Source of the DNA: Candidatus Aminicenantes bacterium UBA6072
Lineage (GTDB): Bacteria > Acidobacteriota > Aminicenantia > UBA2199
Length of the DNA: 64,000 bases
NCBI GenBank assembly: GCA_002436105.1
Contig: DIXU01000020.1
Span: 62,001 to 126,000 of the forward strand
Direction: 5' to 3'
Shown here piece after piece: positions 17,688 through 27,178 of this stretch. Made by a program: the position numbers and the translations under genes. The notes below the pieces were generated by a model that did no database searches, was not told the origin of the DNA, and saw nothing but the letters and a program-made list of their open reading frames with translations. Every line of letters begins with the position of its first letter. Position 1 is the stretch's first letter.

Positions 17688-19043
17688 ATGAAGAAGATCG
17701 CCATGGTCCTGGCCGTCTGGTTCTTTTCGTGGATTCTCCCACTCGGGGCCGAGGAACCGGCCGCTGCTCTCGCTTTTTCACTGCTGCAGGCACAGGAATA
17801 CGCCGTCCGGCAGAGCACCGAGACGCGGAATTCCCGCATCGACGTGGCCATGGCCCGCAAGAAGATATGGGAAACCACCGCCAGCGGCCTGCCGCAGGTC
17901 AATGCCGCGCTGTCCTACCGGGATAACCTGAAGATACCCACCACGCTGATCCCGGCCCGATTCATCGATCCCGATGCCGGAGAGGGCGAATTCATCGGCT
18001 TGAAGTTCGGCACCCAGCACAACGCCACCCTGGACGTCACCGCCAGCCAGCTCGTGTTCAACGGCTCGTATATCGTCGCGCTGCAGGCATCCAAGGTCTA
18101 CCTGCGGCTGGCCGAGAACCAGCAGGAAAAAAAGGAGATCGACGTCCGCGAGACCGTGGCCAACACCTACCACCTGGTCCTGCTGGCGGAGAAGAACCGG
18201 GAGATCCTGCGCTCCAGCCTGGGAAACCTGCGCCGGACCTGGCAGGAGACCGACGCCATGCACCGGGCCGGTTTTCTCGAGTTGACCGCCGTCGACCAGC
18301 TGCAGCTGGCGGTCAGCGACCTGGAGAACACCCTGGCCACGACCGAGCGCCAGGTCGAAACGGCTTACCGGCTGCTCAAGCTGCAGATGGGAGTCGACCC
18401 GGACCGCCCCGTCGAGCTCAGCGACACGCTGGCCTCGCTCCTGGCCGCCATGGATGCCGGGCTGCCGGATGCGGGGGGCTTCGAGCTGGCACGCCACATC
18501 GACTTCCGGGTCATGGAGACCCAGGAACGCTCCATGGCCATGCTGCTCAAGCGTGAAAAAGCGGAATACCTGCCCACGGTGACGGCTTTTTTCAGTTTGA
18601 GCCAGTCGGCCATGCGCGACCGCTTCAATTTCTTCAGCAAGGGCGGCGACTGGTACCCGGCGACCATCCTGGGATTGAGCCTGTCACTGCCGGTCTTCAC
18701 GTCCGGGTCGCGGCCGGCCCGCGTGGCCCAGGCCCGGTTGGAGCTGGAGAAGACGCAGAACCTGAAGCGGCAGGTGGCCGACAGCCTGAAGCTGGCCCTG
18801 GCCCAGGCTCGCTCCGATTTCGTCGCCGCCCTGGAGCGGGAAAGGAACACGGCGCAGATGGCCGCCCTGGCGCAGCGCATCTTCGATGACACGCACGTCA
18901 AGTTCAGCCAGGGGCTGGCCGGCAGCCTGGAGCTGACCCAGGCCCACAACCAGTATCTCAACGCGGAATCCGGGCATTCCCAGGCGGTGGTGCAGCTGCT
19001 CGACTCCCGCCTCCGCCTCGACAAGGCCCTGAATCGACTGTAA
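17688..19043 (+). CDS. outer-membrane efflux protein (TolC family)
   Basis: 451 aa. Start ATG 17688 gives a clean signal peptide (MVLAVWFFSWILPLGA). Two similar halves rich in heptad coiled coil follow the OEP pattern, with VTASQLVFNG in the first half and LSLPVFTSG in the second, each at the end of the beta-barrel hairpin. Forms the outer-membrane exit duct of the pump encoded by the next two genes, which start 11 bp and 19 bp after the preceding stops. Confidence 0.92.
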   Translation: MKKIAMVLAVWFFSWILPLGAEEPAAALAFSLLQAQEYAVRQSTETRNSRIDVAMARKKIWETTASGLPQVNAALSYRDNLKIPTTLIPARFIDPDAGEGEFIGLKFGTQHNATLDVTASQLVFNGSYIVALQASKVYLRLAENQQEKKEIDVRETVANTYHLVLLAEKNREILRSSLGNLRRTWQETDAMHRAGFLELTAVDQLQLAVSDLENTLATTERQVETAYRLLKLQMGVDPDRPVELSDTLASLLAAMDAGLPDAGGFELARHIDFRVMETQERSMAMLLKREKAEYLPTVTAFFSLSQSAMRDRFNFFSKGGDWYPATILGLSLSLPVFTSGSRPARVAQARLELEKTQNLKRQVADSLKLALAQARSDFVAALERERNTAQMAALAQRIFDDTHVKFSQGLAGSLELTQAHNQYLNAESGHSQAVVQLLDSRLRLDKALNRL

Positions 19044-19054
19044 GGAAAACCACC

Positions 19055-20101
19055 ATGAAAATTAACCGGCCTCTTTTCATCCCGCTCATCCTGATCGCGG
19101 CCCTGGCCGCCTGCCAGAAAAAGCAGGACACGGCGGCGGTCGCCGCTGATGAAAGCCTGCTGGTCGAGGTGAAGACGGTCGTGCCCGAGAAATTCGAGCA
19201 CTTCTTCGCGGTCAACGGCGCCCTGGAAGCTGTCCAGGACGCGTTCATCAGCGCTGAAACCAGCGGCCAGATCCAGGCCGTCCACGTCCGGGAGGGCCAG
19301 CGCGTGCAGAAGGGCGACCTGCTGGTCTCACTGAACTCGGACATCACCCGCAATGCCGTCGCTGAGGTGACGAACGCCCTGGAACTGGCGCGCACGGTCT
19401 TTCGCAAGCGCCAGGAACTGTGGGACAAGAAGATCGGCGCCGAGATCCAGTACCTGGAGGCCAAGACCAGCAAGGAAAGCCTGGAAAACCGCCTGGCGTC
19501 CCTGCAGGCGCAGTTGGCGCTGGCCAAGGTCAGGGCCCCTTTCAGCGGCATCGTCGACAGGATCTTCAAAAAACCGGGCGAGCTGGCCGTTCCCGGGCTG
19601 CAGTTGATGCAGCTGGTCAACCTGGGACGCATGCGCGTCAACGCCGAGGTGGCCGAGACCTACCTGGGCAAGATCCGCCAGGGCGATGCCATCGAGGTCA
19701 CTTTTCCCACCTATCCCGGCTGGACGCTGCAGGCCGCCATCTCGCGCATCGGCCAGGTCGTGAGCGCCAAGAACCGCACCGTGCTGGTGCAGGCCGAGCT
19801 GGACAACCCCCAGGGGAAAATGAAGCCCAACATGATGGCCACCCTGCGCTGCCGCGATTTCTTCGCCCCGGCCGCGCTGGTGGTGCCGGCCATCGTGGTC
19901 AAGAACGACCTGGAGGGAACCTACCTCTACACCGTGGAGCGGGAAAACGGCAGGAGCGTCGCCCGCAAGCTCTACGTGACCACCGGCCTGACCGAGGGCA
20001 ACCGCACCATGGTCGTTGCCGGGCTGGTTGCCGGCCAGGACGTGATCGTCAGCGGCTACAACCTGGTCCGCAACGGCCTGCCGGTCACGGTCGGCCAGTG
20101 A
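19055..20101 (+). CDS. RND efflux periplasmic adaptor (membrane fusion lipoprotein)
   Basis: 348 aa. Lipobox LAALAAC. Biotinyl-lipoyl-like halves (ISAETSGQIQAVHVREGQRV and VRAPFSGIVDRIF) flank an alpha-hairpin, followed by the beta-barrel domain (RMRVNAEVAE) and membrane-proximal domain. It links the RND pump to TolC. Confidence 0.93.
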   Translation: MKINRPLFIPLILIAALAACQKKQDTAAVAADESLLVEVKTVVPEKFEHFFAVNGALEAVQDAFISAETSGQIQAVHVREGQRVQKGDLLVSLNSDITRNAVAEVTNALELARTVFRKRQELWDKKIGAEIQYLEAKTSKESLENRLASLQAQLALAKVRAPFSGIVDRIFKKPGELAVPGLQLMQLVNLGRMRVNAEVAETYLGKIRQGDAIEVTFPTYPGWTLQAAISRIGQVVSAKNRTVLVQAELDNPQGKMKPNMMATLRCRDFFAPAALVVPAIVVKNDLEGTYLYTVERENGRSVARKLYVTTGLTEGNRTMVVAGLVAGQDVIVSGYNLVRNGLPVTVGQ

Positions 20102-20120
20102 CGCGCAACCGGAAGCGAAC

Positions 20121-23100
20121 ATGGAAAAGAACGACCTGAGCGAAAAGAAGCTCGTGCGCGAGTTCCGGCTCACCACCCTGGCCCTGCAGAACCGCAACAC
20201 GGTTGTCCTGCTGATCGGGCTGCTGGTCCTGTTCGGGATGATGGCCTACCGCACCATGCCCATGGAGCTCTTCCCCCAGGTCAACCTGCCCTACGTGTTC
20301 GTCAACACCATCTACGCGGGCAACTCGCCGGTGGACATCGAGAACCTGGTCACGCGGCCGCTGGAAAAGGAGATCAACACCATCAGCGGCATCAAGCAGC
20401 TGCGCTCGATCTCCTCGCAGGACAACTCCAACATCTTCATCGAGTTCAACTCCGACGTCAGGATCGAGAAGGCGCTGCAGGACGTCAAGGACGCCGTGGA
20501 CAAGGGCAAGAGCGAGCTGCCCAACGACCTGCGCGTCGACCCCATGGTCATCGAGCTGGATTTCAACGAGTTCCCCATCATCAACGTCAACCTGTCGGGC
20601 GATTTCAGCCTCGACGAGCTGAAGGAGCACGCCGAGTACCTCAAGGACGAGATCGAGACCCTCCCCGAGATCTCCAAGGTCCAGATCAGCGGCCTGAACG
20701 AGCGCCAGATCCAGATCAACGTCGACCCGCTGAAGATGGAAGCGTTCAGGATGAGCTTCAACGACATCGAGAACGCCGTCGTGGCCGAGAATACCAACAG
20801 CGGCGGCGGCGACCTGGTGGTGGACAAGACCACGCGCTCGATCCGTATCGTGGGCGAGTTCAAAGGCATCGAGGAGATCGCCGGCATCATCGTCAAGCAG
20901 GAGGACGGCAAGGACATCGCGTACCTGGGCGACGTGGCCGAAGTGACCGACGGCTTCGAGGACCCCCTGAGCTACGCCCGGCTCAACCGCCAGCCGGTGG
21001 TCAGCCTGCAGGTGATCAAGAAGGCCCGCGAGAACCTGATCGTGGCCATCGACAAGCTGAACGCCATCCTGGAGCGGGCCCGCCGGGGCAAGGCCATTCC
21101 GGCCAGCCTGACCGTCACCCAGTCCAATGACCAGTCGCAGTACGTGCGCAACATGGTCAGCGACCTGGAGAACAGCATCGTCCTGGGCGTGATCTTCGTG
21201 GTGGGCGTCCTATTCCTGTTCCTCGGCCTGCGCAACGCGCTGTTCGTCGGCCTGGCCATCCCCCTGTCGATGCTCATCTCCTTCATCGTGCTCAGCGCCC
21301 TCGGCGCCACGGTCAACATGATGGTGCTGTTCGGCCTGGTGCTGGCCCTGGGCATGATGGTCGACAACGGCATCGTGGTGATCGAGAACATCCATCGCTT
21401 CATCGGCCAGGGCTATTCCCTGTTCGAAGCGGCGCGCTACGCCACCGGCGAGATCGCCGTGCCGATCATCACCTCCACCTTCACCACCCTGGCGGCTTTT
21501 TTCCCGCTGCTGTTCTGGAAGGGGATCATGGGCGAATTCATGAAGCACCTGCCCATCACCCTGATCATCACGCTCAGCGCCTCGCTCTTCGTGGCCCTGG
21601 TGATCAACCCGGTGCTGGCCTCGCGCTTCATCCAGCGTGAGGGGGAGACGCGGCGGCCGCTCTGGAAAAAAAACCGCCGCAACCTGGCCGTCATGGCCGG
21701 CCTGACCGCCTTGTTCTACCTGGCGGGCTGGACATCGCTGGGAACCTTCACCCTGATCATGGCCCTGCTGGTGGCCCTCTACCAGCTATTCCTGTATGAC
21801 CTGAACGCCTGGTTCCAGCGCGTGATCCTGCCCTGGCTGGAGGGCCATTACGTAAGGCTGCTGCGCTTCACCCTGCGGGGGAGGAATGCCATCTGGAGCC
21901 TGCTGGCCGTCTCCGCCCTGCTCTTCCTTTCCATCGCCTTTTACGTCGTGCGCCACGGCGAGGTGCAATTCTTCCCGGTGAACGAACCGCGCTTCATCAA
22001 CGTCTTTGCCGAGCTGCCCATCGGCAGCGACATCCAGGCCAGCAACGAGTTCATGCTCGGGCTGGAGGAGAGGATCTACCAAGTCCTGAAGCCTGAGCTG
22101 CCCTACATCGAGTCGTTCCTGACCACGGTGGGCAAGGGCGTGGGCGGCGAGAACGAGACCTCGGTAGGCAATACGCCGCAGAAGGGCATGGTCACCATTA
22201 CTTTCGTGGAGACGCAGTACCGGGATGGCCTGAGGACCTCGGCGCTGATGAAGCGGCTCAGCGCCGCCCTGCTCAACCGCTACCCCGGCGTGCAGATCCA
22301 GCTGGTGAAGAACCAAATGGGCCCGCCCACGGGCAAGCCGGTGAACATCGAGCTCAGCGGAAAGGATTTTCCCGGGCTGCTGCAGCTGGTGACCGACGTG
22401 CAGCGCTATCTGACCGAGAAGCGCGTGCCGGGGGTGGAGGGCCTCAAGCTCGACATCGACCTGGGCAAGCCCGAGCTGGTGATCCATGTCGACCGCGACA
22501 GCGCCCGCCGCTTCGGCCTCTCCACCGCCCAGATCGCCGCCACCATCCGTTCCGCCCTGTTCGGACGCGAAATATCCAAGTTCAAGGAAGGCGAGGACGA
22601 GTACCCGATCGTGATGCGCCTGGCCAGGGAGCATCGCGGCCAGGTGGCCGGACTGCTCAACCAGAAGATCTCTTTCCGCAGCAACACCGGCGCCCTGATG
22701 CAGGTGCCCATCTCCAGCGTGGCCCGCTTCGAATACGGCACCACCTTCGGCTCGGTCAACCGCCTGAAGATGGAGCGGGTGATCACGCTCTGGTCCAACC
22801 TCATCGAGGGCTACAACGCCAATGCCGTCAACGCCCAGATCAAGGGACTGATGAAAGCCTATCCCATGCCGGAAGGATTTGCCTATCAGTTCACCGGCGA
22901 GCAGGAGGAGCAGGCCGAGACGTCGGCCTTCCTGGGCCGGGTGATGATGATCGCCCTGGCGTTGATCGCCATGATCCTGGTGCTGCAGTTCAACTCCTTC
23001 ATCAAGCCGCTGATCATCATGGCCACCGTTGTGCTGAGCACCATCGGCGTCTTCGGCGGCCTGGCCGTCTTCAAGATGGATTTCGTCATCCTGATGACGG

Positions 23101-23543
23101 GCGTCGGCATCATTTCCCTGGCCGGCGTGGTGGTCAACAATGCCATCGTGCTGGTCGATTATATCGACTATCTGAAGGCCAATGCCAGGAAACGCCTGGG
23201 CCTCGACGAGGACGACGAGCTCTCGCTGGAGGACACCAAGGACTGCATCCAGCAGGCCGGCCGCACCCGACTGCGCCCGGTGCTGCTCACCGCGATCACC
23301 ACCGTGCTCGGACTGCTGCCCATGGCCGTTGGCCTGAACTTCAATTTCGCCACCCTGCTCTCGAAATTCGACCCCCACATCTACTTCGGCGGCGACAACG
23401 CCATCTTCTGGGGTCCCATGTCCTGGACCGTCATCTTCGGCCTGAGTTTCACCACCGTGCTCACCCTGGTGCTTGTTCCCTGCATGGTCTACCTGAGCCA
23501 CCGGCTGAAGCTCGCTTTCAGGGCCCGTTTCAAGAAAGGATGA
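20121..23543 (+). CDS. RND-family efflux transporter permease
   Basis: 1140 aa, slightly longer than the usual 1040. Twelve helices in two repeats, with porter-domain landmarks NSPVDIENLVTRPLEKE and the TM4 segment LALGMMVDNGIVVIENIHRF. In TM4 the proton-relay pair of AcrB (Asp-Asp) is Asp-Asn, as in several non-AcrB RND clades. Extra length lies in an insert after TM6 (residues about 510-570). The C-terminal half repeats the pattern (VGIISLAGVVVNNAIVLVDY). Likely exports drugs, lipids or other amphiphiles using the proton gradient. Confidence 0.95.
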   Translation: MEKNDLSEKKLVREFRLTTLALQNRNTVVLLIGLLVLFGMMAYRTMPMELFPQVNLPYVFVNTIYAGNSPVDIENLVTRPLEKEINTISGIKQLRSISSQDNSNIFIEFNSDVRIEKALQDVKDAVDKGKSELPNDLRVDPMVIELDFNEFPIINVNLSGDFSLDELKEHAEYLKDEIETLPEISKVQISGLNERQIQINVDPLKMEAFRMSFNDIENAVVAENTNSGGGDLVVDKTTRSIRIVGEFKGIEEIAGIIVKQEDGKDIAYLGDVAEVTDGFEDPLSYARLNRQPVVSLQVIKKARENLIVAIDKLNAILERARRGKAIPASLTVTQSNDQSQYVRNMVSDLENSIVLGVIFVVGVLFLFLGLRNALFVGLAIPLSMLISFIVLSALGATVNMMVLFGLVLALGMMVDNGIVVIENIHRFIGQGYSLFEAARYATGEIAVPIITSTFTTLAAFFPLLFWKGIMGEFMKHLPITLIITLSASLFVALVINPVLASRFIQREGETRRPLWKKNRRNLAVMAGLTALFYLAGWTSLGTFTLIMALLVALYQLFLYDLNAWFQRVILPWLEGHYVRLLRFTLRGRNAIWSLLAVSALLFLSIAFYVVRHGEVQFFPVNEPRFINVFAELPIGSDIQASNEFMLGLEERIYQVLKPELPYIESFLTTVGKGVGGENETSVGNTPQKGMVTITFVETQYRDGLRTSALMKRLSAALLNRYPGVQIQLVKNQMGPPTGKPVNIELSGKDFPGLLQLVTDVQRYLTEKRVPGVEGLKLDIDLGKPELVIHVDRDSARRFGLSTAQIAATIRSALFGREISKFKEGEDEYPIVMRLAREHRGQVAGLLNQKISFRSNTGALMQVPISSVARFEYGTTFGSVNRLKMERVITLWSNLIEGYNANAVNAQIKGLMKAYPMPEGFAYQFTGEQEEQAETSAFLGRVMMIALALIAMILVLQFNSFIKPLIIMATVVLSTIGVFGGLAVFKMDFVILMTGVGIISLAGVVVNNAIVLVDYIDYLKANARKRLGLDEDDELSLEDTKDCIQQAGRTRLRPVLLTAITTVLGLLPMAVGLNFNFATLLSKFDPHIYFGGDNAIFWGPMSWTVIFGLSFTTVLTLVLVPCMVYLSHRLKLAFRARFKKG

Positions 23544-23551
23544 AAACCAAG

Positions 23552-23580
23552 TTGCATGCCGGGGCCGGGAATGCTATACC
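23552..23580 (+). promoter_or_regulatory. candidate promoter of the crotonase gene
   Basis: TTGCAT (23552-23557), 17-bp spacer, TATACC (23575-23580), beginning 8 bp after the RND stop. Confidence 0.55.
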
Positions 23581-23616
23581 TATGTGGCTGGCGGGCATGC
23601 CAACCAGGAGGCAACC

Positions 23617-24378
23617 ATGAGTCAGGTGAACGGATTCGCGTATGAAGACGCTTCACTGAAGGCCTACATGTCCGACGGCATCGCCGTGCTGCGCATCCAG
23701 GCCGGTTCCTTCGCCGCCCTGACCGAGCTGGCCGAAAGTGGCCGTCTCCTGTCGCTCTTTCACGAGGCGGAGGTCGACCACCAGGTCCGGGCGCTGCTGC
23801 TGCTCAGCCGGCCGGCCGTGTTCGCCGACACCGAGTATGAAAAGTTCATCTGTCACGAGGAAGCCGTCCTGGGCAAGGCGGGCCAGGCCACGCACCTCAA
23901 GACGCAGGTCATCCGCCATATCAATACCCTCAATCGCGTGGTTACCCAGATCGCCGACTTCAAGAAAATATTCGCCTTCGGACTGCAGCAAAGCGTGGTC
24001 ACCCCGTTCTTCGGCGCCAGCCTGGCCGCCGATTTCCGCTTCGCCAGCCGGGACATGTTCTTCTCGCCCGCCCACTGCCGCCACGGCCTCCATCCCACCG
24101 GGGCCCTGCCCTATTTTCTGCCGCGCTATGTCGGCCACGGCAAGGCCGCCGATATCCTGTTCAAGGGCGCGCCGCTGGATGCCGCCGCCGCGCTGGATCT
24201 GGGCCTGGTCAGCGACGTGTTGCCTGTTGATCATTTCGAAGAGCGCTGCATCCAGGCGCTGCGGCCGTGGTGCGAACTGCCCGGCGAAGTGATCCTTTCC
24301 AGCAAGCTGCTGCTCAACCACGCCAACCGCCTGGGGTTGAAGCGCTACTTCGACACCGAGGCGGCGCTGCTGCACTGA
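23617..24378 (+). CDS. enoyl-CoA hydratase/isomerase-family (crotonase) protein
   Basis: 253 aa. ATG 23617 is chosen for the AGGAGG 7 nt upstream. Crotonase-fold landmarks: VRALLLLSRPAVFADTEYEKF in the oxyanion-hole strand region, FFGASLAADFRFASRDMFFS and LDLGLVSDVLP. The catalytic Glu pair of true hydratases is not evident; the segment around HCRHGLHPTGALPYFLPRYVG replaces the usual E-G-xx-P-xx-GG pattern. Activity on a CoA ester cannot be specified; it may be a non-hydratase crotonase. Confidence 0.8.
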   Translation: MSQVNGFAYEDASLKAYMSDGIAVLRIQAGSFAALTELAESGRLLSLFHEAEVDHQVRALLLLSRPAVFADTEYEKFICHEEAVLGKAGQATHLKTQVIRHINTLNRVVTQIADFKKIFAFGLQQSVVTPFFGASLAADFRFASRDMFFSPAHCRHGLHPTGALPYFLPRYVGHGKAADILFKGAPLDAAAALDLGLVSDVLPVDHFEERCIQALRPWCELPGEVILSSKLLLNHANRLGLKRYFDTEAALLH

Positions 24379-24407
24379 TCCAAAACCTTAGCGTGCCAGG
24401 GAAGAAA

Positions 24408-24593
24408 GACGTCAGACGTTAGACGTTAGTTGTCAGCAAGAAGCTCCATAACCCGGTGGAGATGAGTGACGCGCATGCGCAAAAGGCCGACCGCTTGCTG
24501 TTTCGAATCACGAATCGCGAATCACGAAAGTCCGTTCACTCTTTGTTTTGCTAACGTCTAACATCTGGCGTCTGGCTTCTGGTTTCTGTCGAC
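24408..24593. repeat. inverted pair of period-7 arrays with a third internal array (element B)
   Basis: Left arm 24408-24435: GACGTCA, GACGTTA, GACGTTA, GTTGTCA, then GCAAGAA. Right arm 24552-24593: TAACGTC, TAACATC, then degenerate TGGCGTC-type units ending 2 bp before the PrsW stop. A third array of CGAATCA-type units lies in the loop (24504-24524). Confidence 0.8.
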
Positions 24594-24594
24594 T

Positions 24595-25269
24595 TCAGCG
24601 GCCGGCCAGGCGTTCGCTGGTGCGGATCCTCCACAGCCAGACAGCCAGGATCAACAGCGCCGAGAAGATGCGCAGCAAGGGCGAGAGGGTCAGGAAATCG
24701 AACAGGCCGTGCAGCAGCGCGGCCAGGCCCACCCCCTTGAGGATGGCCGGCAGGAGCCGCCGGCGCTGCACGCAGGCCACGCCGACGAAATGGCCCCAGA
24801 CCGAGGCGAAAAGAACGTGGCTCAACGGTGAGGCGATGGCGCGGCCGTACAGGGCGAAGCCGGCGAGGCAGGGGAGATAATGCACGTTCTCGTAGGATGC
24901 GAAACCCAGGGCCAGCGCCGAGGCATAGAAGATGCCGTCGCTTTCGTCGTTGAAGTCGCTGAAATGGGTGATCGCCGCCAGGAAGGGGATGAATTTAAAC
25001 AGCTCTTCCACCAGGCCGACGACCACGATGCAGTAGGCCAGGAACGCCAGATTCAGCCCCTGGAAGGCTTCCGGGTCGGCGGGGATGCCCAGGACGGGGA
25101 GCAGGATTTCATACGCATGGAAGCAGAGCCAGCCGGACAGGAAGCCCAGAAAATAGCTGAAGGCCGCCAGGACCAGCGGTTCGGGCTTGAAGCGGTCATG
25201 GTAGTAGGCGTAGCCGATCCAGAAGGCGGCCGGAAAAAAGATCAATGCCAGTGCCAGCCAGATGCTCAC
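24595..25269 (-). CDS. PrsW-family intramembrane metalloprotease
   Basis: 224 aa, about seven helices. The PrsW motifs are present: VGLVEELFKF (EExxK, zinc-site Glu pair), GFASYENVHY, and HVLFASVWGHFVG with the ligand His. Start is GTG 25269, overlapping the SagB-like stop (GTGA), so translation is coupled. PrsW cleaves anti-sigma factors in Bacillus, and related CAAX-type proteases process peptides. No anti-sigma gene is nearby, so the substrate is open. Confidence 0.87.
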   Translation of the reverse strand: MSIWLALALIFFPAAFWIGYAYYHDRFKPEPLVLAAFSYFLGFLSGWLCFHAYEILLPVLGIPADPEAFQGLNLAFLAYCIVVVGLVEELFKFIPFLAAITHFSDFNDESDGIFYASALALGFASYENVHYLPCLAGFALYGRAIASPLSHVLFASVWGHFVGVACVQRRRLLPAILKGVGLAALLHGLFDFLTLSPLLRIFSALLILAVWLWRIRTSERLAGR

Positions 25270-26030
25270 TCGTCCTCATCCCGCTGTTCCGGCATTTTCC
25301 CCACCGGGGCCAGATAGACGGTGAACTCCTCGTCGCCGTCCACCCCCAGCAGTTCGTCCATCCGCTCCTGGTCGTAGGCGGCGACGGCGCAGGTGCCGGC
25401 GTCGATGGCTTCGCACGCCAGGTACAGGTTCTGGCAGGCGTGGCCGGCGTCGAGGGCAATGACTTTGTGGGAGGCCTCGGCGTAGCGCCACTCCATGCGC
25501 GCCGGCACGGCCGTCCAGATGAAGGTGGCGGCACTGGAGGCGCAAAAAGACTGCCCGAACGTGCCCAATAAGAGCCGCTCCTCCAGATCAGCGGGGCGGG
25601 ACGATTCCACCAATGCATGGCCGTGCGGTTGGAAGCGGTAGAGAGCCATTTCCAGGTTTTCCACCCTGAAGGCGGCGATATAGGTCTCCAGGGCATGCCG
25701 GCAGCCGGCAGATGGAACGGTGCGGAAATTGTGCCTGGCGGCTCCCGCCGTCCTCAGCCCCTGCGTCGCCCAAAGCAGGAAAGAAAGCTCATCCATGGCC
25801 AGGGGCTGCGCCGAGAAATCCCGCCGCGACCTGCGACGGGCGATCGCCTGTTCCAGGCCGATCGCGGGGATCTTCCAGGCGTCGGGCCGGGGCAGTGCGA
25901 TCGGCTTGGCGCCGGCGGGGAGCGGCTTCTGCCAGGGCGGTTCGGCCAGGCCGCGGCGTTGAGCCGTCCTGGAAAAATCGACCCGCTTGCGGATGCTGTC
26001 CTTCAGGAAATCCCTGTAACTATTCGCCAT
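25266..26030 (-). CDS. SagB/ThcOx-type nitroreductase-family oxidoreductase
   Basis: 254 aa. FMN-contact RRRSRRDFS near residue 66, PSAGCRHALETYIA, and the SagB/ThcOx-type segment ALDAGHACQNLYLACEAIDAG are clear. RBS GGGAGG precedes ATG 26030. Family members oxidise azolines to azoles in RiPP pathways, but no YcaO cyclodehydratase, precursor peptide or RRE protein is visible here. The gene is fused translationally to a PrsW-like protease gene. Redox substrate unknown. Confidence 0.85.
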   Translation of the reverse strand: MANSYRDFLKDSIRKRVDFSRTAQRRGLAEPPWQKPLPAGAKPIALPRPDAWKIPAIGLEQAIARRRSRRDFSAQPLAMDELSFLLWATQGLRTAGAARHNFRTVPSAGCRHALETYIAAFRVENLEMALYRFQPHGHALVESSRPADLEERLLLGTFGQSFCASSAATFIWTAVPARMEWRYAEASHKVIALDAGHACQNLYLACEAIDAGTCAVAAYDQERMDELLGVDGDEEFTVYLAPVGKMPEQRDEDE

Positions 26031-26086
26031 GAAGCGCCTCCCAAGGTGAGATTATATGGAAAACAATGGGTGGATGATAGCAGAGA

Positions 26087-26198
26087 GGCGTCAGACATTG
26101 GATATCAGCAGCCAGCGGGGAAAACAAGATTACAAGAACTTATCATCGCTTACGGCGAAACATTTCTTGATTCTTGCTAACGTCTGGCATCTAGCGTC
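26087..26198. repeat. inverted pair of period-7 arrays (element C)
   Basis: Left arm 26087-26114 starts GGCGTCA, GACATTG, GATATCA. Right arm 26178-26198 is TAACGTC, TGGCATC, TAGCGTC, ending 5 bp before the stop of the HAAS-domain gene. Same heptamer type as elements B and D. Confidence 0.7.
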
Positions 26199-26203
26199 TT
26201 TTT

Positions 26204-27178
26204 CTACTTTGCCAGGCGCCTGCGGCCCAGGCGCAGCAGGTTGACGACCAGGTCGTAACCGATCGCCAGCGCCACCAGCAGCAGGGTGACAATCAGGGAC
26301 TTGGCGCTCCATCCTTGAAGCTTTTCCGGCAGGTTCAGGGTGAAGAGATCGGCGTGCGGCCGTCCCAGCACCAGGCCGATCAGCACCAGGGCGGCCGCGT
26401 CTGCGAACGCGTTGACCCACCAGGCGGCGCGTCGCGGCAGGGCGAAAAGCTTGAAGAATGAGACAATCGTTCCGGCGGCGAGCCCGATGATGACGGCCAG
26501 CGACAGCAGCTGGCCCGGGTCGGACAACAGGAAGGGCTGGAACGGACCGGGCCCCCGCTTTACGAGGAACAGCGTCTGGTACTTGAGGAAGAGGTGGACG
26601 GCGCCGGCCGTCAGGGTCAGCATGATCGCGGACCAGATCGACATCCCGATCCTGGCGGTCAGCGTCTTCAGCGCCGGTGCCTTCACTTCGCCGAGGTCCA
26701 CGGCGAATTTGGGCCACGGCAGCTTGATCTCCCGGCCGCTGCGGGTGATGATCAGCAGCACCAGGGCAACGAGTCCGAAATCGGCCAGGAAGGCCATGGG
26801 CAGGTACATGACAGCTTCGAAGATGCCCAGGCGGGGAACGAAGAGAAAAGGAAAGACCAAGAAGCGCTCTTTGAAAATAACGGCGGCGGAGATGAAAATG
26901 AGGTGAATGGCGAAGAGGAGCGAGGCATAGCGGAATAAGTGACGCTGGAGTGACGGCGCGATGATCGGCTTGCTCTCCAGGTACTTCTCGGCTACCTGCC
27001 GCGGCCGGCCGAAAGCGGCGATGGCCACGTCGAGGGCCGCTTCGGTCATGGGTTCCCCTTTTTGCGTTGCCTTTTCCATGACGTGGCTGCGGATCTCGTT
27101 CAGGATCTCCGCGCGCTCGACGGGGTCGGGAAGGAAATGGCCGATCTCCTCCAGGTAGGATTCCAGTTTTTTACCCAT
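26204..27178 (-). CDS. membrane protein with N-terminal HAAS-like domain, PadR partner
   Basis: 324 aa. The first 85 residues (LESYLEEIGHFLPDPVERAE, then EIRSHVMEKATQKG and AIAAFGRPRQVAEKYL) match the soluble HAAS/DUF1700-type alpha-helical domain. About seven hydrophobic helices follow. Genes of this type commonly sit behind PadR regulators. ATG 27178 overlaps the PadR stop by 8 bp. Probable membrane sensor or effector controlled by that regulator; mechanism unknown. A second such pair is at 56666-57776. Confidence 0.75.
   Translation of the reverse strand: MGKKLESYLEEIGHFLPDPVERAEILNEIRSHVMEKATQKGEPMTEAALDVAIAAFGRPRQVAEKYLESKPIIAPSLQRHLFRYASLLFAIHLIFISAAVIFKERFLVFPFLFVPRLGIFEAVMYLPMAFLADFGLVALVLLIITRSGREIKLPWPKFAVDLGEVKAPALKTLTARIGMSIWSAIMLTLTAGAVHLFLKYQTLFLVKRGPGPFQPFLLSDPGQLLSLAVIIGLAAGTIVSFFKLFALPRRAAWWVNAFADAAALVLIGLVLGRPHADLFTLNLPEKLQGWSAKSLIVTLLLVALAIGYDLVVNLLRLGRRRLAK

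Noticed and set aside
21786..23501. Long open frame (over 570 codons) on the minus strand
   Set aside because: It is antisense to the RND permease. Its residues are rich in His, Gln, Gly and Asp, as expected from the complement of a GC-rich gene. The same holds for minus 32051-33763, minus 39842-41200 and plus 60835-62307.
24408..24593. Period-7 arrays as coding repeats
   Set aside because: Period 7 breaks the reading frame, arms lie outside genes, and arms are reverse complements.
25266..26030. Complete azole RiPP cluster
   Set aside because: Only the SagB-like oxidoreductase and a PrsW-like protease are seen; no YcaO, RRE protein or precursor within 10 kb.
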